Positions 47,823 to 60,110 are shown, counted from the first letter of the stretch. The stretch is DNA of 64,000 bases from Pyxicephalus adspersus (GCF_032062135.1 NC_092866.1:25645158-25709157), one strand, 5' to 3'. Notes: generated from the sequence alone by a model not told the origin. Numbers and translations are program-made.

Positions 47823-50082
47823 TGTTCATTGACTATTGAAATTGAAATCAATTGTAACATGGAGGCTTTCTTTTAGCCTGTTTTGTGCAAATGTATTTTT
47901 TAACAAAGATGTTATTTATAAAATGTTTTTATATACAAACTGTCTTATATGCACTGCCTTAAAAGTTCCCTATACAAAAAGTTTTTTTGCAATATGATTT
48001 CTAAGCAGTTAGAATATGGAAAGGGGTTAAAAATGTTAGTCTTTTTTCTTCTCTTTTGACATATTTTGTTTAGTGTGCATCTATAGTCCTATAGCAATTA
48101 TACATTATAGAGAAAAATAGAAAAAAAGGCACTGTACTCCTAGTTCCAAAATATTAAGCACTCCCCTTCAAATATGTGTTTTGCAACATTAGAAGATAAG
48201 ACTGTGGTGAAGCAAGTGATGAACTGTGATGCTGAAGAGAAGAATAAAGTCCAACAATTACCGAACTACAATATACATAACATCCAATAAATCTTACTTC
48301 ATCCTATGTTATCACATTTTTAATCTATTTTCCCTGTATTATTGCACCTATCTCTCACAGAATAGCCTATTACACATATCTCTCACAAAATAGCCTATTA
48401 CACATATCTCTCACAGTATAGCTTCTAAACATTGCCAAATAGTAAGCAGCTCTGAGAAACGCTTGAATTTTCTTGTGCAATGTTCAATGGTGACAAAACC
48501 ACCCCCTAAAATTATGAACAGATGTGAATCTTTATTTTATTTTATTTTTGCATTTCAATTATTTTTAATATAGCAGAAAAATACACCGCAACAAACCTTC
48601 ATATGTACATATATGGTTTCTTTCTAATTTTCACATTGCTATTTTAAATATTATTTTGCTTTTGGAATAATCACCAAAAATTGTAATTAAAAAAGGGACA
48701 TCAAAATAAAATGCCACTAAAAATGGAAACATTTTTGTTATTGATTATTATGATTATTATTAATATTATGAGATAAAATTGGGTCAGCAATTTATGTACT
48801 TTTAGCATTATATTATTATATTATATTTGATTTATTATACAAATCACAACAACAAAATTCTCCTAAAAATAGGCAAAGAAAATATATTGTTTTTTTATTA
48901 TTATTATTATTATTATTTGCTTGTAAAGATTATATACATTTAAACAATGAACTTCTTACTTGGCTTCTTTTTGTTAGTTAGAAGTACCGTTGAAACATTT
49001 TACTTTATTAGTGCAAAAGCAGCTGCCTGAAATCTTGTTATCTTATATCTTGTACTCTGATTGTGCCAAATTCTTATCAGGTATATAATTTCCATCTATC
49101 TCCTGTCCTATGTAGACAACATGGTTTCTTAATAAATATTATGCCAGAGTCACCATAATAAAATAAAGCACAAAAAGCCTGAAACAAGAAAAACAAAAGT
49201 AATGCAGAACAACTGGTATGCTGCGATATATTACATTAATATTCTTAAATTTAGATACACTTTAACTTAATAAAGTGCTATGTTTAACAACAATCTCATG
49301 AATTCATCTAATTTACTATGTGACTAGTAACTAATCATCGTGCTTAAAATGGCTAAATAATGAGTAATTAGTCATAATGACCCAAATGTTCTGTATGTAT
49401 ACTTATGGTATTTATGCCTATGATTCTGAGATAGAAAATCTTCCTAAATAGGAGAAAATCAGGAGAATTTTTTTTTTTGGAGTACCAGGCTTTTTTTTGG
49501 ACTCCCTAAAGCCACCAAAAGGGTACAAAATCCATTTTTTTATTGATTCTCTGAAGAAAGTATAGTAAAAGCACGAGCAAAGGATAAGTATAAGGATCAG
49601 TCCAATGATGAAATCAGTAGAAAATACAACTTACAGCTGTTGAGGTACAGCTATCTCATGCAGTAAAGGTACATTCCAGCGGTGCTTTATCTGTATGCTT
49701 CACAGTTTACAACAGCTTTTCCACATTAGTTTGTACTATTCCTTTAATGTTCAAACTTTAATTTATAAAATGTTTAATTTATATCTTAAACTCACACATT
49801 TTCATTCATAAAAATGTGATTTTTAATAAATAACAATGATAAAGTTGAAACCAGCTGATGTTTCAAATCAACATGGCTACATCCCCTAAGTAAACAAATT
49901 ATATATATAGTGAATAACAAGTTGTTGGGACTTTCAAAGCCTAAAACAATGTTTCAAATATTTTACAACATAACATAAAAAACATTTTATTAAATATTTT
50001 TAAAAGTCAACGCAAAGAAATCAAAGACCCGCTCTCTATACACAGGCCAGGAGGTGGGCATTAATAGCTGACTACAGACTTA
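47823..50082. other. SLC6A2 intron, AT-rich
   Basis: Apart from the 28-bp tandem repeat at 48350 and an (att)n run at 48893-48917 I see nothing. Searched by eye on the minus strand for the missing transporter exons (LYPEA, GGMEA, GGIYV, SWFYG) without success. Confidence 0.45.
48350..48422. repeat. 28-bp tandem repeat, about 2.6 copies
   Basis: The unit atctctcacagaatagccta(ttacacat) is repeated with two or three substitutions. It lies in a transporter intron. Too few copies and no spacer structure for a CRISPR array, and the host is a vertebrate. Confidence 0.9.
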
Positions 50083-50429
50083 TAGTAGACAATCGAAAAT
50101 CCGACCATCGATAATCTGTTTCCTTCAGTTTTCAGGCATGAATTTCAGATCGCATTTTCAATACAAGGACTGCAGTACACTGTTTGGCCACTGATGTTTT
50201 GATGGTGCTGTTCTGCAGAAACAGCCGTTAGGTCTTGCTTGCTACACTAAATACATGTTGAGACGTCCCTGCCGCCTGCTCCCTGGAACTGTGCCAGATG
50301 TCCACAGGTGTTACAGGAGGAAGGCTGGTCTGTGTGTGGAGGTAAGTATACCTTTCAAAAATCCGGAATTTTCGAAGATCCGGAACTCCCCGGGTCCCAA
50401 GGTTGCCGGATTTTTAAATGTCAACTGTA
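50083..50429. mobile_element. Tigger-like TA-flanked MITE
   Basis: The left end (ta)gtagacaatcgaaaatccga and the right end ccggatttttaaatgtcaac(tgta) are imperfect inverted copies of CAGTTGACATTNAAAATCCGG. Such ends are typical of Tigger/pogo-type elements of the Tc1-mariner group, with TA at the borders. The open frames across it (two of 79 and 126 codons) start within the MITE and run into the neighbouring LINE, so they are not genes. Confidence 0.65.
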
Positions 50430-50439
50430 TTTTGTGTCT

Positions 50440-52550
50440 ATACCCCTTCCTCCTATGCCTGAAAATCTACACAAGAAAGAAAGTTCAACAAGAAAGTTCA
50501 ACAAGCTCCAAGAAAGTTCAACAAGCTATACGATACTTGAAGGCTAATAGGCACCCGGGACCTGATGGCTTCTCTGCAGCGTATTGCAAACAGTTCGGGC
50601 CCTATGCTAGCGCCACATCTGGCTCAATTGTTTAACCACCTCAGTTTTGGATCAGATACCCTCACGGTCAGTATATGTTTGCCCAACCCCAACACTGATC
50701 GATCACACCACCTGGGCCAACTATAGACCCATGTCACTATTGAAACTAGATGTTTAACTGTTAGCTGCAATATTAGCACAGCGCCTAAATTCCTAAAAAT
50801 TATCTTTGTTTGGCAAAGACCAAGTGGGATTTATGCCCCAGTGGCAGGCTGGTAACAATGTTAGATGTATTCTGTACCTTGTCCACCAAGCCCATAAATG
50901 GGGGGTGTCTGCGATGTTGCTGTCACTTGATATTAGGAAGGCTTTTGATACAGTCTCCTGGGTGTACTTACAACCACTCCTACATAACTGGGGATGTGGT
51001 CTACATTCCTGCCATGGGTCAGGGCTTTATGCACTGACTCTAAAGCATTTGTATAATATGCTGGCTACCGCTTGGACTGTTTTCCTATCCAACGAGGCAC
51101 CATGCAGGGATGTCACTTATATTATTCGCATTAGTCATAGAACCTCTCAATTCCTGAATGTCCAGTTTATTTGGGGCCTGGAGGTAGTGGGGTACCATCA
51201 CAAAACTTCCCCTTGTGCAGATGATGGTATTTTATCCATCAACATTACTATGATATCTTTACCAAACTTGTCCAAGATCCTGGATATTTTCTTTGGGGTA
51301 TTGGGACTAACTGGTAATCATGACCTGGTAATCATGACAGATCAAGGGCTTTGATTATATCCCTGCATTCTCTTATTAATGGGAATCTCGTAGTCTGCTG
51401 TACCTGGGAATTCAGCTTAAGGCCACCCATGGGGCAATGTTTACAGCCAATTATGCCTATTTACTCCGATCGCTAACCTCCATATTGGAAACTTAGAAGA
51501 GGTACCAAATTTCTTGGTTCGGTAGAATAGCCGATCTTTAAATGATGGCACTACCTTTATTATTGCATTATTTCAGGGTGGACCCCCTGACAATCCCAAT
51601 CTCCCTACTCAGATCGGTACAACAAGCCTTTCTTAAATTTATTTGGGGGAATAAGAGACCTAGAGTGGCTAAGCGGATACTGTATTTCCCTAAAACACAT
51701 GGAGATCTAGCAGTCCCCATCTACAGCTAATATAAGGTGGCCCAACTGGCCCTTCGGCAGCATACCACACTGGCAGGGTTAAAGACTGGGTAACAATTAA
51801 TGGAACACGCTCCTTTAACTCTATTCGAGACACTCATAAAATCAGATACTCCAATTTTTTTCAATATCTACAACTAAAGCACTATGTGCAAGGGCCTCCT
51901 AAATATGCAAAATCTCCCCTGAGCTCCAATCCATACGAACAAACATGTGAGAGAGACCCTTTGGGTAAAGGTATACTTTCACTGATCTACCATTTTACGC
52001 TTACTACTGGGTTTTCGCATCCGCTACCATACGCTTCTCGGTTGTAAACAAATATAGGACGCACACTAGAAAAGGTACAATGGCAGTAAATGTGGGACGC
52101 TGTGGCCCATGGTACCTTTAACGTGTCATTCCATGAAGCCAACTATAAACTTCTTCTCCGCTGGTACATGATTCCCATCAGACTTGCGGCCTACCGCCCT
52201 GACTGCTCTGGTTGATGTTTTCGTGGCTGTGGATTGGCAGGCACCCTGTATAACATTTTGTGGCAGTGCCCTAAAATCAAGAGATTCTGGACAGAATGCC
52301 GTTTGAGGCACTCCTACTCTTACACCCCCAAAAAGTCTCCAAGTACCAATTTAAATTATATTGTTTGTTTTCACAGCCACGAAGCATACTCTGGCTAAAT
52401 ATTGGCAGTCTGGCATGCCTACAGTGGCACAAGTGAAGAGGAAAGTAACATGGTATCCAGTTAATAAGACTATGGTAGCCAGACTATGGAGTTCAAGAAT
52501 ATGTAGAAGGAGAAGAAACCATATACATCAAGAAAAAAGGAAAAACTGAA
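50440..52550 (+). pseudogene. L1/Tx1-like LINE ORF2, decayed
   Basis: The order is that of L1-clade ORF2 without the endonuclease: AIRYLKANRHPGPDGFSAAY (RT fingers), DQVGFMPQWQAGNNVRCILY, LLSLDIRKAFDTVSWVYLQP (motif A), SPCADDGILSI (FADD box with the Phe changed), LPLLLHYFRVDPLTIPISLL then FLKFIWGNKRPRVAKRILYF (thumb), LYNILWQCPKIKRFW (Cys motif) and TLAKYWQSGMPT near the C-terminus. The GTRQGCPLS palm block is unreadable. Several frameshifts and stops show it is dead. It occupies an intron or the exon-poor part of SLC6A2. Confidence 0.85.
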
Positions 52551-53138
52551 GATTATATTGACTGGACCATCATTTGCCTTTTGTGCAACAGACAACAAAC
52601 AGTACAGTAAAAACACCACCTATATACTATAAAGTTTTGGATGTTAATGGAAGCGGGACTGATGTGCTAGTGAAATGTTCATGGGAAAGCTGATAAGTAA
52701 ATGAGATTATAGGATAAAATTAATCTAGTACTTGTGCAGAAACTCCCAAAAGGTAAATGGTAAAGAATTGGTTACCCGTTTCTTTAAAAATTTCATTTTA
52801 GAAGTTAACATTAAAAAATTGATTGAAAAACAAACAAAACATAAATCTACCAGCAAAATGTAATATTGGCTTGTGAGAGCTGGAAGTTTTGGCTCATGAG
52901 GAAAAAGAAAAGAATTAATGTAGCTTGACATGACTTCTCATCCTTACAAATTGTTAGCAGATTCCCTTTTAAAGAGAAGGGATTAAACAGAAAAAAATTA
53001 GAAGGGCCTGTCTCCACTAAAAAAAAATTATCTAAGCATGTGTGTGCAATATGGTTTTGTTGAAAGAGAGTGTGAAAGTGGTAAAGCATCAATGGTTGAA
53101 ACTACATTAATGGACAGTGCCTTATTGTACAATTTTTT
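52551..53138. other. Unannotated AT-rich sequence
   Basis: No exon recognised on the minus strand; nothing else seen. Confidence 0.4.
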
Positions 53139-53194
53139 AAGCTGCGTACACACGTCAAATTTTTCTCGCCCGATAATCGGCCAGATATATCGGG
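53139..53194. mobile_element. MITE left end running into the assembly gap
   Basis: aagctgcgtacacacgtcaa then atttttctcgcccgataatc is the terminal phrase of the family at 6784 and 31807. The rest is lost in the N run. Confidence 0.7.
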
Positions 53195-54023
53195 NNNNNN
53201 NNNNNNNNNNNNNNNNNNNNNNNNNNNNNNNNNNNNNNNNNNNNNNNNNNNNNNNNNNNNNNNNNNNNNNNNNNNNNNNNNNNNNNNNNNNNNNNNNNNN
53301 NNNNNNNNNNNNNNNNNNNNNNNNNNNNNNNNNNNNNNNNNNNNNNNNNNNNNNNNNNNNNNNNNNNNNNNNNNNNNNNNNNNNNNNNNNNNNNNNNNNN
53401 NNNNNNNNNNNNNNNNNNNNNNNNNNNNNNNNNNNNNNNNNNNNNNNNNNNNNNNNNNNNNNNNNNNNNNNNNNNNNNNNNNNNNNNNNNNNNNNNNNNN
53501 NNNNNNNNNNNNNNNNNNNNNNNNNNNNNNNNNNNNNNNNNNNNNNNNNNNNNNNNNNNNNNNNNNNNNNNNNNNNNNNNNNNNNNNNNNNNNNNNNNNN
53601 NNNNNNNNNNNNNNNNNNNNNNNNNNNNNNNNNNNNNNNNNNNNNNNNNNNNNNNNNNNNNNNNNNNNNNNNNNNNNNNNNNNNNNNNNNNNNNNNNNNN
53701 NNNNNNNNNNNNNNNNNNNNNNNNNNNNNNNNNNNNNNNNNNNNNNNNNNNNNNNNNNNNNNNNNNNNNNNNNNNNNNNNNNNNNNNNNNNNNNNNNNNN
53801 NNNNNNNNNNNNNNNNNNNNNNNNNNNNNNNNNNNNNNNNNNNNNNNNNNNNNNNNNNNNNNNNNNNNNNNNNNNNNNNNNNNNNNNNNNNNNNNNNNNN
53901 NNNNNNNNNNNNNNNNNNNNNNNNNNNNNNNNNNNNNNNNNNNNNNNNNNNNNNNNNNNNNNNNNNNNNNNNNNNNNNNNNNNNNNNNNNNNNNNNNNNN
54001 NNNNNNNNNNNNNNNNNNNNNNN
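53195..54023. other. Assembly gap (829 N)
   Basis: Run of N. It lies in the interval where three SLC6A2 coding blocks are expected. Reading frames that pass through it have no meaning. Confidence 1.
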
Positions 54024-54948
54024 TTTTTTTAAGGGCATGAAACATGGCACAATGTGAATACTGAACCAGATACTATTTTTTCCCACAGACATACTGTACA
54101 CTTAGACCTTTATCAGAATAGCTACACTGACTACTATCATACTTCATCATCATTTATCCTTTCTTATCCCAAAAAACGCTATGTCAGCTCTTCTTATATA
54201 ATACACATTATATTCTTTGGCACACCTCCATCTGTCATAGTGGTTTCAGGTTAACCTTCTGACACGCACTATGCCCTCTGCAATTCTTTTCTGCCCAAAC
54301 TAGCCTTTATTATCCTCTCCTGAATTTTCCTCTCTCTGTGAAACCATCCACAAACTTTACCTGCACATGCTATTTGAAGTCATTTCCACATACGCCATTC
54401 CTAAAATTATTGCTCCTTGTCATACCCCCTTCAATTTTTCTCTTATACCCTCCAAACTTTTCTTTTGCAGATACTAGCTTGTCATACTCTCCACACTTCT
54501 CTCTTCCATATGCTGGCCACTGACATTCAATTTTCACTTCATTTATAGGCATGCTTCAAACTCTCCAGCACTCCGCTCTAAAAGAAAACTTTTGTCATAC
54601 GCTTGTCACACCTGTCCTGCAGATACTACCATTTTTCATATCCTCTAAAATCCATTTCCTTCACATAGAAAACATTATTTTACACATTGTTAAACATTAC
54701 TCATTATAAAAAATGGTAATACTTGGTATTAAAGCTCTAAAACATTTCTTCAGCATTTTGGAATAAGCATAGGATTGACAACTGTGTATAGCAAATAATT
54801 GTAAAACCATTATAAAACAAAATGATAAATTATGTAACACTTGAGACCAGAAATAAGAAAAATGCTGCATATATAAAATAGTTTTCTATTTTTAAGAAGT
54901 TTGTGATTAGAAAAATAACTACTAAAGCTCAAAAAAATATTTACTCAC
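54024..54948. other. SLC6A2 intron with pyrimidine-rich degenerate repeat
   Basis: About 54270-54660 is C/T-rich on the plus strand and repeats phrases such as cttgtcatac(c/t)c and ttctctctt(c/t)ca with poor periodicity. No exon of the transporter is seen. Confidence 0.4.
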
Positions 54949-55016
54949 CTTCTGTTGCTACATCCTCTATTTTGACATTATTTTTTTGAGCCATATAACC
55001 AAGTATTGAGAAAATG
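54949..55016 (-). CDS. slc6a2: SLC6A2 coding exon, end of TM7 and loop EL4 (5' part in gap)
   Basis: The readable 68 nt end at donor gtgagt and encode IFSILGYMAQKNNVKIEDVA then TE plus the first base of the next codon. IFSILGYMA and VxIEDVATEG are conserved NET/DAT phrases at the outer end of TM7. The exon's 5' part and acceptor fall in the 119-base N gap at 55017-55135. The next exon in transcript order should begin with the Gly codon remainder and AGLVFILYPEA-like sequence, which I could not find. Confidence 0.95.
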
Positions 55017-55135
55017 NNNNNNNNNNNNNNNNNNNNNNNNNNNNNNNNNNNNNNNNNNNNNNNNNNNNNNNNNNNNNNNNNNNNNNNNNNNNNNNNNNNN
55101 NNNNNNNNNNNNNNNNNNNNNNNNNNNNNNNNNNN
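55017..55135. other. Assembly gap (119 N)
   Basis: Run of N that cuts the SLC6A2 exon at 54949. Confidence 1.
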
Positions 55136-56944
55136 TATTATTGATTATGAGTATGCACATTTAATGAATATATTAATATATACTGAACATTGATATCAAC
55201 CCTTGCATCAGACAAGTTTACAATATAATGACTTCAAACACATATGCAACTAAAAGCAATTAAAAGAAGATACAGCTTGCAGTAAATTTTTGGATCTACC
55301 ACCACACATATCCACACAAAACTATTCTGTATTGTCAATGAAATTACAATAGTTATAACTTTACAATAAATGTATGTAACAATATTTAACATTTTTATTT
55401 GTGCAAAATATTTTTATTGTTATGCAAACAAAAAATTAATATTTGTTACATTCTATACCATTCAAACCTGTAGTGGGGCCACCTGTGTGCTCTTTGTGCA
55501 CTTGTAATTGTTGCTGTTATCTGTTCTTTTTTGGTTTCACACGTTTGATCTTTCAGATTTGTACCTTTTTGTCGACACAAATCCTGTAACGCTGTTAGCA
55601 AATACTGCTATTACTGAACAGTGATTTTCAAACCTTGCTTCAGTTGAAAAGAGGTCTGGAACATGACTGGATATATTTAACGAGTAGAAGTTCTTATTTA
55701 AAAAAAAAACACTCTAGTATACTAGTATATTTTTAGTTGTGTCTTTAGGGTCATTGTTTCGCTACAAGGTGAAACTATGCTTTTTTCTGTCTTGAAGAGA
55801 GAAACAGTTTTTTCTAAAAAAATTGATTTACTAGGGCCAAAGGCTATGTCTAGCTAAAGTTTTTGTTGTTTAAAGAGCCTAATACGTTTAGGGAACAAGG
55901 CAATTGTTGCGTTTCATACTAAATCTATGAGATTTATTTGGTGCTGTTACCTGCAACAATTAGATGTGTTTTTCAATTCACAAATAAAGCTTAAACGTGT
56001 ACTCATTTCTACTTCATTCAGTCTAAAAAAAACCCCAAAAAACTAAAAAACAAAGCAAAATTCTGTTACAAGTACTACCATAGTAAGCGATATCAGAGCC
56101 CCCTTCCCGACAGAATTGTAAAGAATGTGTGTAAAGCATGATATTACCAATACGTTTGCACCTTTCTTTAACTGGTAATGTTGTAGGTTATCATAATGGG
56201 GGGTTATAATGGACTTGTAGGCAGCTTCTGCAATACTACAGTCCCTGACTGACACAGGCTGAACTTGAACATTTCTACATACAACCACTAGACATCCAAG
56301 AACATGAAATGAATGAGGTGTTGTGGCTGATATGATTTAATGACCATGTCCACAGGACTGAACAGGATGACTAAGGTAGGTAGGAAAAGGGACCAGACCA
56401 TTTCCTTGCATAACACGTCTCCCCACAGAACACACCTGATAAAATTCAATACCCATATCAAACAAGTAGGCAATTGATCCCCTTAAAGATCTCCATTGCA
56501 AGTTTTAATTCCAACCAATGTTCCGTAAGGGTGACAATACTAGGATTATACAGTTCCTTTAAAAGTATAACTATCAAGGGTAAACCAGGAAACCTGGAAC
56601 ACCTATGTTCATCCATGATAGTTTATCTTTTGCACTCTTGGAGAACTTTAATAAATCACACCCACTGTTTCTAATAATGTTTTCTAGAAAAATATGGGCA
56701 CACAGAATGTTTAATTAGATCAATCAAATAGGATGACCAGGCCCCCACTGGTTTTATTTCTTTACAATGTTATAAATAATTTCCTAAATGCATACATATT
56801 GTCAGCACCGCTTCTTTGACTAGACATACTAACATACAATATATTAAGTGGATAATTCTAGAAGACAAAATACTAGAAAACAGCAGCAGAAAAGTGTCAT
56901 GGCCCCACTAGTTTAATTAAAAAAAACATGTGTGTATGAATGCA
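55136..56944. other. Unannotated sequence, probably SLC6A2 intron
   Basis: Upstream of the truncated exon in transcript direction. No further transporter exon (TM6, TM7 start) recognised. Confidence 0.45.
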
Positions 56945-58010
56945 ACAAGCAATGAGGTTGAGGCATTAAGGGTGGAGTTGAATGTGGGGTTGAAGAACAC
57001 ACAATTTATTATTGGAGTCTGCTATAGGCTTCCGAGTGCTAAGGAAGAAATAGAGAATCAACTAATAGCATGGACAGAAAAGCAGCAAAAACTGTAAAGG
57101 TTTTAATCATTGGAGTTTTTAACTACCCGGACATTGACTGGAGTAATGGCTCTACAGGAACAGCAAAAGGGAGGACATTTATGAATTTAATACAATATAA
57201 TTTTATGGTACAGTTTATAACTAACTAGAAATTATGGAACTAGTTCTTTCTAACAATGCAGAGCTTATACCCATTGTGCATAGAAAATAGAATCTGGGTA
57301 GCAGTGCTTATAATATGATTTCATTTAATGTATGTTGTAAACAGGAAGCAAAAACAGAAAAGATAAAAACATTAAATTTTAAGAGAGCAAATTTTGCATT
57401 ATTAAGGGCAGCTCTCTTTGACTTGGGCTGGGAGACAATATTGTCCTCAAAGAACAAAATGTGACTCACAGCTGATGTTAAAAAAGCCATAAAGTACAAG
57501 AAAGGGCACTCCAAAAATTTAAAATTGAAGGATCACCTTCATTGTTTAAAAACTATAAAGAATATAACACAAGATGTAAAAAGGAGATAAAATGTTCAAA
57601 ATGTCAAATTGAAAAAAAAATATTAATAGCAAAAGATCAGATCTGAGCATGTAGGCCCTTTAAAGGATGTCTCAGGGTTGGTAACTGGGGATAAAGGTGG
57701 ATTTACTAAACACTTTTTTTTAGCTCTGTGTACACAAAGAAAATGGCAGAGCTCAAGTCCAAATTCATAACAGTAATGTCACTGCCTTAAACGGTTCACA
57801 TTGGCTCAAAAATGATATGATTGAGAAACAGTTGGGCAAAATTAAGGTTGACAATGCACCAGGACCTAATGGACTACATCCATGTGTCCTCAAAGAGCTG
57901 AGCTCTGTTATTTCAAAACCATTATTTCTAATTTTTAGAGACTCTTTTTAATCACTGGCATGGTACCAATGGATTGGCATAAGGCCAATGTGGTTCCTAG
58001 CTACAGTATG
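56945..58010 (+). pseudogene. CR1 LINE ORF2, endonuclease and RT fingers
   Basis: The left part encodes IIGVCYRLPSAKEEIENQLI and VLIIGVFNYPDIDWSNGSTG, the CR1 apurinic endonuclease blocks (G-V-Y-Y-R-P-P and G-D-F-N-Y-P-D, here with the Asp of GDFN replaced by Val). Downstream, KVDNAPGPNGLHPCVLKELS and VPMDWHKANVVP match the RT finger region (KSPGPDGIHPRVLKEL, VPEDWKKANV). It stops before RT motif A. It therefore covers about the part that is missing from the copy at 24727. Stops and frameshifts make it inactive. Confidence 0.85.
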
Positions 58011-58429
58011 TATATGTGTAAGCTGAGATGAAAGGCCAGGGATATCCAGAGGCCTAACAGTCTTATTGCCCATCATATGTTTTCTTACAGCTTCCACAAT
58101 TCACAGACTTTCAAACAACAGCATATGACATGAAAATTTCATCCCCATTTCAGCAGCCATATCAGATCTAAACAATGCCAATATCAGGTTAAATACAATG
58201 GATAAATACAATCTGCAGTGCAACCTTTCAGACATTATTTGTTCAACCGGAAGTAACAGGTGCATTAACTAAAGAGGTCCAGGATACAGATGGGCCATGA
58301 TGGCCTATTTCTTGGCGGAGCCTAGAATGGTAGCAAGCCTGGAGTTTAACCAGCTCATTGATTTTTCTTGTAAGAGATTGCCTATTAGTTTATCATACAA
58401 TACGAGTATCATTGATTAAGTATGTGTTA
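58011..58429. other. Unannotated sequence
   Basis: No supportable gene or repeat. Confidence 0.4.
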
Positions 58430-58850
58430 CTTGTGGGATCTCTCTATAGCTAACTCTGGCTGCCACTCAGACTTGTGATAACTGACATGTTGCTTTGTGA
58501 ATCCTGGATCCTGATTATTTGCACTTGGTTCTGTTGTGACCCATCTGGATGATTCATTTCATATTTAACCCTGCTGCTTCCTATTGCCTTTGCCTGATTT
58601 TTGTGGTTTATCCATTGATCTTGTTCACTGATACGCTCCAGTTTGTGATTACCTTTTGTAAGCTTAGACTTTGGCACCTACTCTCTCCCCTGCTGGATTT
58701 ACCTATAGGCTTGTCTCTGCTTCTGAAAGCTTTTGACAGGTCTCAATTTCTCTGCCTCCTTTGTGCTCTGTGTCTTTGTGAGGATACTTGCTTGTACTGT
58801 TTGTTACTTTATTGTTGTTCCATAGGTTTATTATGAAGTGTACTAGTGAG
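58430..58850. repeat. Unclassified repeat-like block, pyrimidine-rich
   Basis: A Tg/tc-rich block (gatcttgttcactgatacgc, cctgctggatttacctatag, ttgtctctgcttctgaaagc) of a type often seen in frog LTR-like repeats. I cannot show its ends or class. The open frames here on both strands have no recognised domain. Confidence 0.3.
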
Positions 58851-59399
58851 ACCCACTAAGATAGTGTCTTTCCTTAGGTATGCAGAAAAACCGTTAAACA
58901 GAATGGCATCCATATATCTTGTAGTTTGTGTTGTAATTAAGAGGAGAGGTGAGTAGCAACTTTGGTAGCACACAGAACAGATTGTAAAAATATAAGTCTC
59001 TTCATTTGCACCAAAACAATATTGCTTTCTTTAGCCAAACAAAATTAAATTTGAAGATAGCTTTTATCAGAGTACAAAGCTTTTCTTTACAGTTCAGTTT
59101 AGTTCAATAATCCATTGACCAATAAGTGGTCTACCAACCAAAGAAATAAAGCTCCTCACGAGAGCTTACATTCATGTTTATCTGCAGCTTGAATGCCGCC
59201 AACCCATATCTACCACAGACTCATTTGACAGTACTTGGGGCTCTGACCTCCTGTCTTACTACAGCCAAATACAGGTATAAAACTAGGTAGATTAGATCTT
59301 TGTATTCCAACCAGGTATATTTAGGTTTTACTTTTAGTTAGGATCAGTTCATCTTTTGGTTTCTTGAAAAAATATATATCTAAAACAAATAGGAATGGA

Positions 59400-60110
59400 A
59401 AGAAGTGATAAGTGTAAGACCCTGGTCAGCACCAGTCCTCACCAGACATGAGTCCCCCAATTTAACACCGCAGTCTTCACTGCTCAGCCTCGGGAGACAG
59501 GTTGCATCTTCCAGGACTTACTGCGGAAGTAATGGTGTCTGAGGATGGACTGGCAGCAAGCCAGGAACCCATAAATAGTACAAAAATACTAGGTGATCCA
59601 GAATACAAGCCTAGGTCAAACCGTGTATTCAGTCCATCTAGCAAAGTACAAGGGAGTAGGCACAAGCAGCGTCAGAGTCAGGGTCAAAGGCAGAGGTCGG
59701 TCTAGGCTGAGTTTAATGAAATTTCAGGAAACAGGCAAAGGTCAGCAACAGAAAACACACTAAACTCTCCAGCACAGATTAGCCTAGCTAGTGCTACAAC
59801 AGGCATAGAGCAATGGGAGCAGAAAGGATATAAAGCTCCATCAGCCAATGAAAGAGCAAGACTGAATCAGGAACTACTCTGCACATTAGTCTCAGCACAA
59901 TTCCCCTTCAGTTGCACAGTTCAGTTGTCTCAGAATAGGGGATGCAGAGCGAACATTCACATCCAAAGGAAAGCCAGGGATGCACAGGCTGCAAAGCAGA
60001 GGATTAATAGCTATTTGCCTGATCTTCCCTGCTGCATTGTCCTGCAGTGGTCAACAGTATGGAAATGCTGCCTAGACGATTCTCCCCTAACAATGAGTAG
60101 TAATTGGAAA
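59400..60110. repeat. Unclassified repeat-like block, purine-rich
   Basis: Phrases such as gtcagagtcagggtcaaagg, cagaggtcggtctaggctga and caggcaaaggtcagcaacag make a GC-richer block unlike its flanks, in the style of interspersed frog repeats. Target-site duplications were not found. No coding sequence recognised. Confidence 0.35.

Larger units (their letters stand above)
34043..55016 (-). other. slc6a2: SLC6A2 gene, 3' part (visible span)
   Basis: Span covering the five readable coding exons of a sodium- and chloride-dependent noradrenaline/adrenaline transporter on the minus strand, with introns of about 3.6, 3.3, 5.5 and 8.0 kb. Together they encode about 142 residues: end of TM7 and extracellular loop 4, the loop and start of TM11, TM11-TM12, and the cytosolic tail. 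The coding blocks that should lie between 46916 and 54949 (rest of EL4, TM8, TM9, TM10) are not in the visible bases; an 829-base N gap (53195-54023) sits there. The intron repeats are the mariner, CR1, fold-back, Tigger-like MITE and L1-like remnants listed separately. Confidence 0.93.

Noticed and set aside
48350..48422. Possible CRISPR-like array
   Set aside because: Under three imperfect units with no distinct spacers, in a vertebrate intron; it is a simple tandem repeat.
50255..50635. Single 126-codon plus-strand gene
   Set aside because: It begins in a Tigger-like MITE and ends in the RT finger block of an L1-like element, so it is a chance fusion of two repeats.
53028..54101. Open reading frames of about 300-357 codons on both strands
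   Set aside because: They consist mainly of the N gap read as unknown residues and have no meaning.
34043..55016. Dopamine transporter (SLC6A3) or serotonin transporter (SLC6A4) as the gene's identity
   Set aside because: The tail (T-P-E-x-E, RQF, LQHWL-I) and YDDYxFPPWAN fit NET better than DAT (which ends LRHWLKV) or SERT. Without the 5' exons a tree would be the final test.
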